Shown: one piece after another, positions 25,822 through 34,007 of the stretch | Layout: each line of letters begins with the position of its first letter | Position numbering within the stretch: the first letter of the stretch is position 1 | DNA from: Roseivirga sp. | GTDB lineage: Bacteria; Bacteroidota; Bacteroidia; Cytophagales; Cyclobacteriaceae | Assembly (NCBI GenBank): GCA_021404565.1 | Contig: JAAWWF010000030.1 | Location: 1 to 64,000, forward strand | Length of the DNA stretch: 64,000 nucleotides | Direction: 5' to 3' | Made by a program: the position numbers and the translations under genes | The notes under the pieces: generated by a model | Seen by the model: the letters and a program-made list of their open reading frames with translations, nothing else | Told to the model about the DNA's origin: nothing | The model's database searches: none

Positions 25822-26571
25822 ATGAACAGAGCTGAAAGTATTAAATCCATTAGTCCAAGGGCCAAAGCTAAGCTGAGAAACCTTGCAGGTTCACTTAAAG
25901 ATGTATCCGATTTGGCGGATACCAAAGTTGAAGAAATTGTCTCATTACTATTGTCAAACAATATTATAGACGAAGAGCTTTTTCACCGATACGCGAACCC
26001 AAAGACTACTGAAACTGCCAAGTCAACTGTACTCTCAATGTTGAGTATGTTATTGCTGTTCTGGGAAACATCTGATGAAAAAGATCAAATTCATAGAAGT
26101 ATCGAATTTGCTCCGGAATACAGGCAGGCGGGTCTTCAGATATTGAATTACTTCAATGAGACATTGATTCAAAAATATCCTGATGACAACGTAGTCGTGC
26201 GAATTAGTCAGAGTGGCAACAAAGTGACTATGGAAATCGAAACTCCTGATGGGAGAACTGAACTCTATGAAAAAGCCTTAGATGAATACGGGCTTGTGGT
26301 AACAGGTAAAATGCCAATAGATAAATACTTAGATAACCCCATTGATATTTTGGCATTGGAGCACAAACTGGAAAATGCAATGCTCGAATTGAAGTTTCAA
26401 CAGCAACTTCTTACAATGAAGGATCAGGTAATTGAAAATAAAGATCAGATGATTAATGCCAAAGACTCAATAATTGACAGATTCAATAAGTCAGTTATTA
26501 AGATGCTTTCGAAGGCTGTTGATCAGTCGGCAACACAAATATTAACGGAAATCATCAACACCAAATATTAG
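25822..26571 (+). CDS. orphan protein with a shared unnamed C-terminal domain
   Basis: A 249-residue soluble protein. Residues 1-90 are helical, unlike anything I know. Residues 92-205 (EFAPEYRQAGLQILNYF, DDNVVVRISQSGNKVTMEI, RTELYEKALDEYGLVVTGKMP) match the corresponding part of the interrupted gene at 24295-25425 at roughly half their positions. The rest is a coiled coil with a repeated heptad-like KDQ/KDS pattern (TMKDQVIENKDQMINAKDS). The shared domain is alpha-beta and probably binds a partner common to both proteins. A similar domain occurs in my memory of bacterial conflict-type proteins, but I cannot confirm this. Confidence 0.65.
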   Translation: MNRAESIKSISPRAKAKLRNLAGSLKDVSDLADTKVEEIVSLLLSNNIIDEELFHRYANPKTTETAKSTVLSMLSMLLLFWETSDEKDQIHRSIEFAPEYRQAGLQILNYFNETLIQKYPDDNVVVRISQSGNKVTMEIETPDGRTELYEKALDEYGLVVTGKMPIDKYLDNPIDILALEHKLENAMLELKFQQQLLTMKDQVIENKDQMINAKDSIIDRFNKSVIKMLSKAVDQSATQILTEIINTKY

Positions 26572-26599
26572 TCCATTAGGCTCATAATTCACGAAACTA

Positions 26600-26635
26600 A
26601 TCACTTCGTAGACTTTATCAATTCCCTCACATCCA
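26600..26635. repeat. 36-bp direct repeat, copy 2
   Basis: Partner of 25421-25456, 1179 bases away, same orientation, two mismatches. Copy 2 lies about 75 bases from the tRNA-Arg terminator, at the edge of the accessory patch. Confidence 0.7.
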
Positions 26636-26684
26636 CATCTAAACAACTGGCTATTGTCAGAAAATTCTTTAATGGAACACTCAT
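26601..26684 (-). pseudogene. 3' relic of an XRE-type helix-turn-helix gene
   Basis: A 27-codon frame (MSVPLKNFLTIASCLDVDVRELIKSTK, split as MSVPLKNFLTIAS and CLDVDVRELIKSTK) whose end has the LxxIAxxLDVDVRELI pattern of the last helices of Cro/CI-type HTH domains. The frame continues upstream towards the tRNA terminator but the HTH start is missing. The last codons are the 36-bp repeat also found at 25421-25456. Confidence 0.55.
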
Positions 26685-26710
26685 ACTGATAAGGTAATCC
26701 TTAAAATAAG

Positions 26711-26736
26711 AAAAGCCCAGCGAATGCTGAGCTTTT
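26711..26736 (-). terminator. intrinsic terminator behind tRNA-Arg
   Basis: AAAAGC-C-CAGC-GAAT-GCTG-A-GCTTTT: stem with one internal mismatch and a 4-base loop, followed on the minus strand by a short T tract. It lies 5 bases past the 3' end of the tRNA. Confidence 0.7.
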
Positions 26737-26741
26737 AGAAG

Positions 26742-26813
26742 TAGCCTCGGCAGGAATCGAACCTGCATCTAAAGTTTAGGAAACTTCTATTCTATCCATT
26801 GAACTACGAGGCC
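26742..26813 (-). tRNA. tRNA-Arg (anticodon CCU)
   Basis: Minus-strand cloverleaf: acceptor GGCCTCG / CGAGGCT (one G-U pair), D stem GTTC/GAAT, anticodon stem GAAGT/ACTTT with loop TTCCTAA giving anticodon CCT, and T arm GCAGG-TTCGATT-CCTGC. The discriminator is A and CCA is not encoded. It reads the AGG codon. It lies 30 bases downstream of hflX and borders the accessory patch; tRNA 3' ends are common integration sites. Confidence 0.93.
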
Positions 26814-26843
26814 GGGAATGCTTTCTAAAGACGGCAAAAATAA

Positions 26844-28043
26844 TTAATAGTATTCGTTTTTCAGATAGTTGGGGAAAATCTTCATATGCTTTTCCGTGAC
26901 TTCTTCCAACAGCACAGCCCTGAGCTCTTTAATATTCTGCTTTTTGGTAGCAGAGATAAAAACAGACTGTACTCCCTCTTTGGCCATATAGGTTTGCTTC
27001 AGCTCATCCAGGGTCACCGGAGGGTTCTCCATTTCTTCCAGAATATCTTCATCCAGATCGTGCTTAAACTGGTCGATCTTATTAAACACAATGATGGTCG
27101 GCTTGTCAGCCGCCCCTATATCCGCAAGCGTCTGGTTTACTGTTTCCATCTGGTCCTGAAAATAAGGATGAGACACATCTACCACGTGCAGCAGAATATC
27201 AGCTTCTCTTACCTCATCCAGGGTAGACTTAAAGGACTCAATCAGGTGAGTAGGTAGCTTTCTTATAAACCCAACCGTATCAGAAAGCAGAAAAGGGACG
27301 TCACCCAATACCACCTTGCGTACGGTAGAATCTACGGTAGCAAAGAGCTTATCCTCAGCCAGTACATCCGCTTTGGTCATCATCCGCATAATGGTAGACT
27401 TACCCACGTTGGTATAGCCCACAAGCGCGGTTCTTACAATGCTCTTCCGAGACTTACGCTGTACCTCGTTTTGCTTCTCAATCTTCTCAAGCTTCTTTTT
27501 CAGTACCGTAATCGTATTTCGGATATTCCTTCTATCCGTCTCAATCTCTTTTTCACCCGCACCACCACGGGTGGCAGTACCTCCACGCTGCCGCTCCAGG
27601 TGAGTCCACATACGGGTAAGTCTGGGCAGCAGGTAGTTGGACCTGGCCAGTTCCACCTGAGTTTTGGCCTGGGCTGTCTGGGCTCGTTTCAGGAAAATAT
27701 CGAGGATCAATAAACTACGATCATAAATCTTGATTCCCAGTTCTTTCTCAAGGTTTCTTAGCTGTGAGGGACTGAGGTCATCATCAAAAATGATCACTTT
27801 GATATCTTCAGCCTTGATATAGGTCTGAATTTCTTCGAGCTTACCCTTCCCTACAAAGGAGCGCACCTCAGGCTTGTCCATTCGTTGTGTAAAGGACTTG
27901 ACTACCTCCAGGCCCATGGTTTCAGCCAGAAAAGCAAGCTCATCCAGGTATTCTATCACCTTCTCTTCCGGTTGCCCCTGATTGATCAGTGCCACCATGA
28001 CAGCAGTTTCTTTCTCGTTCGATGTGGTTAAATATCCTCCCAT
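26844..28043 (-). CDS. hflX: GTPase HflX
   Basis: A 399-residue GTPase that splits or rescues stalled ribosomes under stress. The HflX N-terminal domain (FVGKGKLEEI, DDDLSPSQLRNLE) is followed by the family signature coiled linker (RTRM-like TRMWTHLERQRGG, then a GTATRGGAGEKEIETDRR glycine-rich loop). The G domain follows: GYTNVGKST (G1), the DTVGFI G3 (near 260) and NKID (G4). Length is normal for Bacteroidota. It is transcribed towards tRNA-Arg. The divergent promoter region to the CpsB-type gene is 160 bases. Confidence 0.95.
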   Translation of the reverse strand: MGGYLTTSNEKETAVMVALINQGQPEEKVIEYLDELAFLAETMGLEVVKSFTQRMDKPEVRSFVGKGKLEEIQTYIKAEDIKVIIFDDDLSPSQLRNLEKELGIKIYDRSLLILDIFLKRAQTAQAKTQVELARSNYLLPRLTRMWTHLERQRGGTATRGGAGEKEIETDRRNIRNTITVLKKKLEKIEKQNEVQRKSRKSIVRTALVGYTNVGKSTIMRMMTKADVLAEDKLFATVDSTVRKVVLGDVPFLLSDTVGFIRKLPTHLIESFKSTLDEVREADILLHVVDVSHPYFQDQMETVNQTLADIGAADKPTIIVFNKIDQFKHDLDEDILEEMENPPVTLDELKQTYMAKEGVQSVFISATKKQNIKELRAVLLEEVTEKHMKIFPNYLKNEYY

Positions 28044-28169
28044 AAAATCAGCCTGTAAAGGTACTACTAAATGTTCTTAATTACTTGTGGTACATACCTG
28101 TAAGCGCTTCATTACAACTCAGGCAGGGGAATACCCGTAAATAGCACTCCAAAACAAATAGCTTTTAGC

Positions 28170-28177
28170 TACCTTTG
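28170..28177 (+). promoter_or_regulatory. -7 box TACCTTTG
   Basis: Exact TAnnTTTG match 26 bases before the TTG start of the CpsB-type phosphatase gene. It probably drives the long + strand run to uvrB. Confidence 0.45.
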
Positions 28178-28203
28178 CCCCGCGTCACCAAGAATCTGAG
28201 TTT

Positions 28204-28944
28204 TTGAGCCTGTTTTCATTTATTAAGAGAAAAAAAGAGATACCTCTGGATGTATCTGCCCTCAAAGTAGATGTACATTCCCATCTCATACCCGCTATTG
28301 ATGACGGGATTCAAAGTGTGGAACAGGGACTCGAAATACTTCGTGAGATGGAAGCTCTGGGCTATGAGAAGGTAATTACCACCCCACATACCTTTCCTGG
28401 TAGCTTTGACAATACACCTGAAATAATTCTGGGTGGATTGAAAAAAATGCAGGCCGCCATTAAGGATGAAGGCATTAACATTACCATGGAGGCTGCCACA
28501 GAGTACTATATGGACGACATCTTCCTGAAGATGCTGGAGAATGATGAACCTCTGATGACCTTTGGTGGAAACTATGTACTCTTCGAAACAGGCTTTATGA
28601 GTCCTCCCCCTTTTATGAAGGAGGCCATCTTCCTGATGAATATCAAAGGCTATAAGCCAGTATATGCGCACCCCGAGCGGTATGAGTACCTGATCCACGA
28701 CAAAGCACTACTGGAAGAAATGATAGATCGTGAGGTAGTCTTTCAAATGAACCTGGGGTCACTGGCCGGGGCTTACGGTAAACCAGTACAGAAATTTGCC
28801 GAAAAGCTGATAGACCAAAAAGTCGTCAGGCTGGTGGGTACCGATTGCCATCATATGGGGCATATTGATGCACTTAAAAAGACGATCCAGTCTAAATACT
28901 TTCAAAAACTAATGCAGCTGGAGCTGCTGAATAATACTCTCTGA
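28204..28944 (+). CDS. CpsB/YwqE-type PHP protein-tyrosine phosphatase
   Basis: A 246-residue PHP-domain phosphatase. Metal ligands are in VDVHSHLIPAIDDG (residues 23-36), TTPHTFPG, a middle AATEYYMDD, VYAHPERY and VGTDCHHMGH. Enzymes of this family dephosphorylate tyrosine kinases that control capsule and exopolysaccharide export. The start is TTG, 26 bases after a -7 box. The next gene follows after 4 bases. A cognate Wzc-like kinase is not in this window, though a capsule locus lies at the right end. Confidence 0.87.
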   Translation: MSLFSFIKRKKEIPLDVSALKVDVHSHLIPAIDDGIQSVEQGLEILREMEALGYEKVITTPHTFPGSFDNTPEIILGGLKKMQAAIKDEGINITMEAATEYYMDDIFLKMLENDEPLMTFGGNYVLFETGFMSPPPFMKEAIFLMNIKGYKPVYAHPERYEYLIHDKALLEEMIDREVVFQMNLGSLAGAYGKPVQKFAEKLIDQKVVRLVGTDCHHMGHIDALKKTIQSKYFQKLMQLELLNNTL

Positions 28945-28948
28945 TTCA

Positions 28949-29932
28949 ATGATCTTTATAACAGGGGCCACAGGCCTATTAGGAAGCTTTATCTGCAAAG
29001 ACCTGTTAGCCAGGGGCTATGAAGTTAAAGCCATCAAACGACAGACCAGCAGTATGGTCTTGCTGGGCGAAGCTGCCGATAAAATTAATTGGGTAATTGG
29101 TGACATGGATGATACCACTACCCTGGCCGAGGCACTGGAGGGTGTAGAAGCTGTGATCCATGGAGCAGCTATTATCTCTTTTGACAAAAGGGATGAGGCC
29201 AGAATGTACAAAACGAACGTACAAGGAACCGCTGACCTCGTAAACGCCTGCCTGAAAGCAGGAGTCACAAATTTTGTACACATCAGTTCTGTAGCGGCCA
29301 TAGGCAGAAAACGCGACCAATTGATACTTCAGGAATCGGATCTTTGGGAAGGAACCGAATATGATTCAATATACGCCCGCTCCAAGCATGCCCAGGAACT
29401 GGAAGTATGGCGGGGCGCCCAGGAAGGTCTCGATGTGAAAATTGTCAATCCCTCTGTAATACTGGGGCCGGGTCTTTGGGGGCAGGGTAGTACCTCTGTA
29501 TTCAAATATGCCTACAGCGAAAAAGCCTTTCACCCGGAGGGTACCATCAATTATGTGGATGTACGGGATGTGGCTACGGTAGTCATTGATCTGATGGCCT
29601 CTGATATCAAAAATGAGCGGTTTGTACTGAGCGCAGGCAGCATGGACTACAAAGATTTCTTTACAGCGGTTGCCAAAGAGTTTGGGAAGGAACCTCCTAA
29701 AAAGCCTGTCCCCTATTGGCTCTTAAGAGTGGCGGTAGCATTAGAATTCGTGCGTTCCAGAATTGTAGGCAAAAGCGCGATGATTACGGGAGACACGGCC
29801 AAGCTGTCGCGCATGCGATATCACTTTAAAAACGACAAAGTGAAAGAAACCCTGGGCTTTGAATTCAGACCAGTAGAAGACTCAATCAGCTGGTCGGTGG
29901 CGGGCCTCAGGTCTATGGGAGACCTGGATTAA
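28949..29932 (+). CDS. NAD-dependent epimerase / dihydroflavonol-reductase-like SDR
   Basis: A 327-residue extended SDR. The N-terminal GATGLLGSF (residues 5-13) binds NAD(P), and the catalytic YARSK (near 143-147) is intact. Substrate regions (EGTEYDSIYARSK, INYVDVRDVA) resemble the ladderlane/dihydroflavonol-4-reductase and sugar epimerase branch. The exact substrate is not readable. It forms a tight pair with the upstream phosphatase gene. A 146-base gap follows. Confidence 0.82.
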   Translation: MIFITGATGLLGSFICKDLLARGYEVKAIKRQTSSMVLLGEAADKINWVIGDMDDTTTLAEALEGVEAVIHGAAIISFDKRDEARMYKTNVQGTADLVNACLKAGVTNFVHISSVAAIGRKRDQLILQESDLWEGTEYDSIYARSKHAQELEVWRGAQEGLDVKIVNPSVILGPGLWGQGSTSVFKYAYSEKAFHPEGTINYVDVRDVATVVIDLMASDIKNERFVLSAGSMDYKDFFTAVAKEFGKEPPKKPVPYWLLRVAVALEFVRSRIVGKSAMITGDTAKLSRMRYHFKNDKVKETLGFEFRPVEDSISWSVAGLRSMGDLD

Positions 29933-30078
29933 TTGTCATTGAAAATTAAACAACTGGTTGTCAGATGATTAATTATTGGTGGCAAAATTACCCGCTTTTG
30001 GTTCGGAATTTTTTCCCGGCTAAGCTGGTTTCAGGATTAAGTTTTAAGTACTTTAAGTAAACATTTCGAGCAACTTAC

Positions 30079-31482
30079 ATGCAAGAAGATTATCCGAGTA
30101 GAGAAGAGGAACGTGGGCTGATAAAAAGATTCGAGGAGCAACTTAAGCAAAAAACATTCTCATTTTTCGATGTTACAGAGTACGAGACGATTGTTCAGTA
30201 CTATCTGGAGCATATGCAGTATGGCAAAGCCCATAAGGCAAGCAAAATGGCGCTTGAGCAATATCCTTTTTCACAGGAGATCAGCTTGCTTATGTCTCAG
30301 TGCCTGATTGGCAAAGAGCAATATGAAGAAGCACTGAAGGTAATCGGGGAAGCTCAAAACCTACATCCCAACGATGTGGAGCTGAATACTGTAAAAGCTA
30401 CCATCTATTCGTTTATGGGGCAGTATGAAAAAGCTGTTGAGATCCTGCTAAGTACACTTGACCATACTGAAGACAAGTCGGAGGTTTATTATAATATAGG
30501 CCTCACTTATCAGACCAACTCGCACTACCGTGAGGCCATTGATTACTATAAGAAAGCGATAGAGATTAACCTCAATCACGAGAGCGCTCTCTATGAGCTC
30601 GCTTACTGCCTGGATGTAACAGGGCAGTTGGAGGACAGTGTTGCCTACTATACTCAATTCATAGATAAGGATCCCTATTCCAGCTATGCCTGGTACAACC
30701 TGGGTATCGTCTATAACAAGCTGGAGCGCTACAAGGATGCCGTAAAGGCCTATGACTACGCCCTGGTAATTGATGACACTTTCTCCTCGGCCTATTTTAA
30801 TCTGGGCAACTCCTACATGAACCTGGAGCAGTATCCGGAAGCCCTGGAAGCCTATAAAAACACCCTGTCTAACGAAGGGCCTTCGTCTGAGACTTTTTGC
30901 TGTATAGGTGCCGCCTATGAAAAGCTGGAGCAGTACGAACTGGCCATAAAATATTACCGCAAGGCCACCAAGACAGATCAGTTTTACGAAGACGCCTGGT
31001 ATGGCATCGGTTGCAGCCTGGCAGCACAGGAAAAATTCTATGAAGCCATTCACTTTCTTAACAAAGCGTTAAAGCTGGACCCTGAAAATGCCAACTATTG
31101 GCAGGCGGTTGCGGAAGCTGAATATAAAACGGGCAATATTGTATCGAGCCTGGAGGCCTATCAGGAGGCAGTAATGCTCGAACCAAATGATGCTGACCTG
31201 TGGCTGGACTGGTCTTTTATTTACCATGAGCAGGGAGAAGCCGATAAGGCCATAGAGCTGATGACTAGAGCTTTAGAAGAAGATCCAGAGGATTCAGACT
31301 TGCTCTATCGCATGGTTGTTTATCAAATCACAGCAGGACGCTACAAAGAAGCCTTTACTTATTTAGAAAATGCACTAATTTTGGACTTCGAAAATCATGA
31401 GGTGCTTTTTGAATTCTTTCCCAAGTTGGAAACACAGAAAGCACTCTTTAAGATTATAGACCAGTACAGAAAGAACGATTGA
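30079..31482 (+). CDS. tetratricopeptide repeat protein
   Basis: A 467-residue soluble protein built almost wholly of TPR units. Clear examples include YYNIGLTYQTNSHYREAIDYY, YNLGIVYNKLERYKDAVKAY and YFNLGNSYMNLEQYPEALEAY. No signal peptide or enzymatic domain is present. It works as a cytoplasmic protein scaffold; partners unknown. Its TGA is followed immediately by the ATG of comA, implying translational coupling. Confidence 0.9.
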   Translation: MQEDYPSREEERGLIKRFEEQLKQKTFSFFDVTEYETIVQYYLEHMQYGKAHKASKMALEQYPFSQEISLLMSQCLIGKEQYEEALKVIGEAQNLHPNDVELNTVKATIYSFMGQYEKAVEILLSTLDHTEDKSEVYYNIGLTYQTNSHYREAIDYYKKAIEINLNHESALYELAYCLDVTGQLEDSVAYYTQFIDKDPYSSYAWYNLGIVYNKLERYKDAVKAYDYALVIDDTFSSAYFNLGNSYMNLEQYPEALEAYKNTLSNEGPSSETFCCIGAAYEKLEQYELAIKYYRKATKTDQFYEDAWYGIGCSLAAQEKFYEAIHFLNKALKLDPENANYWQAVAEAEYKTGNIVSSLEAYQEAVMLEPNDADLWLDWSFIYHEQGEADKAIELMTRALEEDPEDSDLLYRMVVYQITAGRYKEAFTYLENALILDFENHEVLFEFFPKLETQKALFKIIDQYRKND

Positions 31483-32244
31483 ATGCATTACTTTTTGAAT
31501 GATGTGCCCGAAAGGACACAAAAACCTCGGGATAAGGGTTTTACTATGGCCATGGATAAAGGCCTGAGTATCCGTGAAGCGGAAGATTTTGTAAGTGTGA
31601 GTGGGGAGTATGTAGATATCGTGAAACTCGGTTGGGCTACCTCATATGTAACACCAAATCTTGATGATAAACTAAATGTATATCGGGAGGCAGGAATTCC
31701 TTTCTACTTCGGTGGTACACTTTTCGAAGCTTTTATAGTCAGAAATCAGTTTGACGACTATCGCAAAGTCATAGATAAATATCAAATGCCTTATGTTGAG
31801 GTATCTGATGGGTCTATTGAAATGGATCACGATAAAAAGTGTGAGTATATCAGCACACTCGCTGAACAAACCACCGTCCTGTCAGAAGTAGGTTCTAAAG
31901 ATGAGGAAAAGATCATACCTCCCTATAAGTGGATTGAGCTCATGCAGAAAGAGCTGGATGCAGGTGCCTGGAAGGTCATCGGTGAGGCCCGTGAGAGCGG
32001 CAATGTCGGTCTTTTCAGATCCAGTGGCGAGGTAAGATCAGGACTCGTGCAGGAAATTCTGACTAAGATTCCATTCGAGAAAATTATCTGGGAAGCCCCA
32101 CAAAAGGAACAACAGGTATATTTTATTAAGCTAATGGGTACCAACGTAAACCTTGGTAATATTTCTCCCAATGAGGTGATCCCGTTAGAAACCATACGCC
32201 TCGGGTTAAGAGGTGATACTTTCAGCCACTTTCTGAGCAAATAA
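31483..32244 (+). CDS. comA: phosphosulfolactate synthase (ComA family)
   Basis: A 253-residue TIM-barrel protein of the (2R)-phospho-3-sulfolactate synthase family, which adds sulfite to phosphoenolpyruvate. Seen: PRDKGFTMAMDKGLS near the start, VDIVKLGWATSYV, GIPFYFGGTLFEAF, VEVSDGSIEM, KVIGEARESGNVGLF, IIWEAPQKEQQVYFI and the final IRLGLRGDTF. In methanogens it starts coenzyme M synthesis. In Bacteroidota it likely supplies sulfolactate or sulfonolipid precursors; that is inference. It abuts the TPR gene, and a DUF368 gene follows after 7 bases. Confidence 0.88.
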   Translation: MHYFLNDVPERTQKPRDKGFTMAMDKGLSIREAEDFVSVSGEYVDIVKLGWATSYVTPNLDDKLNVYREAGIPFYFGGTLFEAFIVRNQFDDYRKVIDKYQMPYVEVSDGSIEMDHDKKCEYISTLAEQTTVLSEVGSKDEEKIIPPYKWIELMQKELDAGAWKVIGEARESGNVGLFRSSGEVRSGLVQEILTKIPFEKIIWEAPQKEQQVYFIKLMGTNVNLGNISPNEVIPLETIRLGLRGDTFSHFLSK

Positions 32245-32251
32245 GCCCTTC

Positions 32252-33187
32252 ATGAGAGGACTCAAAGACCTTTTCTTACTTTACCTGAAAGGTATTGCCA
32301 TGGGCAGTGCTGATGTAGTACCTGGCGTATCCGGTGGCACCATTGCCTTTATTACCGGTATTTATGAGCAACTGCTCAACTCTATCAAAAGCATTGACCT
32401 GGAGGCATTTGGCCTGCTCCGCAAATTCAAAATCAAAGAACTCTGGGCACATATTAACGGTACTTTCCTTGCAGCCTTAGGGCTCGGTATTGCCACCAGC
32501 ATATTCACACTGGCTAAGGTCATAACTCATCTGTTATCCACCTATCCCATTCAGGTATGGTCGTTCTTTTTCGGACTGATCGTCATTTCGGCTCTGATCA
32601 TATTAAGAGAGATCAAAAAGTGGGATGTAGGTGTATTTCTCGGCATAATAGCCGGTTGTGCTGCAGCTTACTTTATTACCTCTGCCATACCTGCCGAAAC
32701 TCCGGAAGCTTCCTGGTTTCTGTTTATAGCTGGAGCAGTGGCTATCTGCGCCATGATTTTACCGGGTATTTCCGGTGCTTTTATCTTGCTCCTTTTTGGC
32801 AAATATGAATATGTACTCACCGCACTCAAGGAGTTGCGAATAGGCGAAATTCTGATCTTTATGGCAGGCTGTCTGGTTGGACTGTTGAGCTTTGCACGGG
32901 TAGTGAGCTGGCTATTCAACAAATACCATAACCTGACCGTAGGAGTACTCAGTGGTTTTATGATTGGCTCGCTCAATAAGGTCTGGCCCTGGAAAGAGGC
33001 GATTCAGACCTATGTAGACCGACACAATGAAATCAAACCCCTGGTAGAAGCCAACGTACTACCTACAGATTATCTGGCTAAAACCGGTCAGGAGCCCTTT
33101 TTCTTACAAGCTGTTCTTTTTGCAGCGGGCGGCTTCCTTATTGTGCTGGCCATCGACAGGCTGGGTGCTTACCTGAAAAATGACTGA
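32252..33187 (+). CDS. DUF368 polyprenyl-phosphate translocase (PopT-type)
   Basis: A 311-residue membrane protein with eight or more helices. The DUF368 signature KGIAMGSADVVPGVSGGTIAF is at residues 14-34, and a second GISGAFILLLFGKYE occurs near 175, as in the internal repeat of this family. DUF368 proteins have been described as undecaprenyl-phosphate recycling translocases that return the lipid carrier for cell wall and capsule building. Its neighbours aroE and comA share an operon but not an obvious pathway. Confidence 0.88.
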   Translation: MRGLKDLFLLYLKGIAMGSADVVPGVSGGTIAFITGIYEQLLNSIKSIDLEAFGLLRKFKIKELWAHINGTFLAALGLGIATSIFTLAKVITHLLSTYPIQVWSFFFGLIVISALIILREIKKWDVGVFLGIIAGCAAAYFITSAIPAETPEASWFLFIAGAVAICAMILPGISGAFILLLFGKYEYVLTALKELRIGEILIFMAGCLVGLLSFARVVSWLFNKYHNLTVGVLSGFMIGSLNKVWPWKEAIQTYVDRHNEIKPLVEANVLPTDYLAKTGQEPFFLQAVLFAAGGFLIVLAIDRLGAYLKND

Positions 33188-33189
33188 TC

Positions 33190-33933
33190 ATGCGGAAGTT
33201 CGGACTCATCGGTTTTCCTTTAAGTCACTCTTTCTCTCAAAAGTACTTTACTGAGAAATTTGAAAAAGAGAACATAGCGGATTCTAGCTATGATCTTTAT
33301 CCACTCGAATCCATTGAGGAGTTTCCGGCCCTTATCAAGGCCGAATCTGAGCTTATCGGATTGAATGTGACCATACCCTATAAAGAGCAGGTGATTCCTT
33401 ACCTGGATGAACTGGATGAGAAGGCCGAAGCCATTGGGGCGGTCAATACCATTACCATCAGAGATGGAAAGCTGAAGGGTTATAACACCGACTATGACGG
33501 CTTCAGCAATTCACTCACTCAATGGATAGGCGCTAACCCTATACCGGAAAAAGCTCTGATTCTGGGTACGGGCGGAGCTTCAAAAGCTGTGAAGGCCACT
33601 CTCGAAGATTTAGGCGTCAGCTATCAGTTTGTATCACGTAGCTCTGGTGAGGGCTTATTAACATACGAAGACCTTTCTTCAACACTTCAACACTTCAAGA
33701 CTTCAACACTTATCATCAACACCACTCCGTTAGGTACTCACCCCAATACTACCGAATTACCAGATTTACCCTATAATCAGCTGACACAGGGTCACTACCT
33801 CTTCGATCTGGTGTACAACCCTCTCATCACGGCCTTTATGCAAAAAGGCATTGACGCCAAATGCTGGGTGAAAAACGGACTGGAAATGCTCCATGGTCAG
33901 GCTGAAAAGGCTTGGAGGATTTGGAATTCCTGA
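33190..33933 (+). CDS. aroE: shikimate dehydrogenase
   Basis: A 247-residue AroE, catalysing NADPH-dependent reduction of 3-dehydroshikimate in aromatic amino acid synthesis. Shikimate site: GFPLSHSFSQKY and LNVTIPYKEQ (catalytic Lys near 67); NTDYDGF; nucleotide site GTGGASKAV (near 121-129), and the late NTTPLG and NGLEMLHGQAE. It starts 2 bases after the DUF368 stop. Between the GTGGAS and NTTPLG motifs the DNA contains a four-copy 8-bp tandem repeat. Confidence 0.95.
   Translation: MRKFGLIGFPLSHSFSQKYFTEKFEKENIADSSYDLYPLESIEEFPALIKAESELIGLNVTIPYKEQVIPYLDELDEKAEAIGAVNTITIRDGKLKGYNTDYDGFSNSLTQWIGANPIPEKALILGTGGASKAVKATLEDLGVSYQFVSRSSGEGLLTYEDLSSTLQHFKTSTLIINTTPLGTHPNTTELPDLPYNQLTQGHYLFDLVYNPLITAFMQKGIDAKCWVKNGLEMLHGQAEKAWRIWNS
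33678..33709. repeat. 8-bp tandem repeat (four copies) inside aroE
   Basis: Unit TTCAACAC repeated three times exactly plus once as TTCAAGAC (third copy). The unit length is not a multiple of three, so loss or gain of a copy would shift the aroE frame. It encodes residues around LQHFKTSTL. Confidence 0.85.
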
Positions 33934-33995
33934 GCCAGAAAGATATTAGTATTTAGATTTTAGACCTCAGAGTTATTCATCTGGCCACTTTCTTT

Positions 33996-34003
33996 TAGCT
34001 TTG
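33996..34003 (+). promoter_or_regulatory. -7 box TAGCTTTG next to uvrB start
   Basis: Exact TAnnTTTG match ending 4 bases before the uvrB ATG. If used, transcription would begin at or just inside the start codon. No clear -33 element or LexA box was seen. Confidence 0.4.
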
Positions 34004-34007
34004 ATTT

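Noticed and set aside
26742-26813. tRNA as a proven phage attachment site
   Set aside because: No integrase gene and no second copy of the tRNA 3' end were seen, so only the adjacency is reported.
28216-28698. 160-codon minus-strand frame
   Set aside because: Antisense to the CpsB-type phosphatase whose metal motifs are intact on the + strand.
30448-31053. 201-codon minus-strand frame rich in Val/Ile
   Set aside because: Reverse reading of TPR repeats; pattern follows the repeat period.
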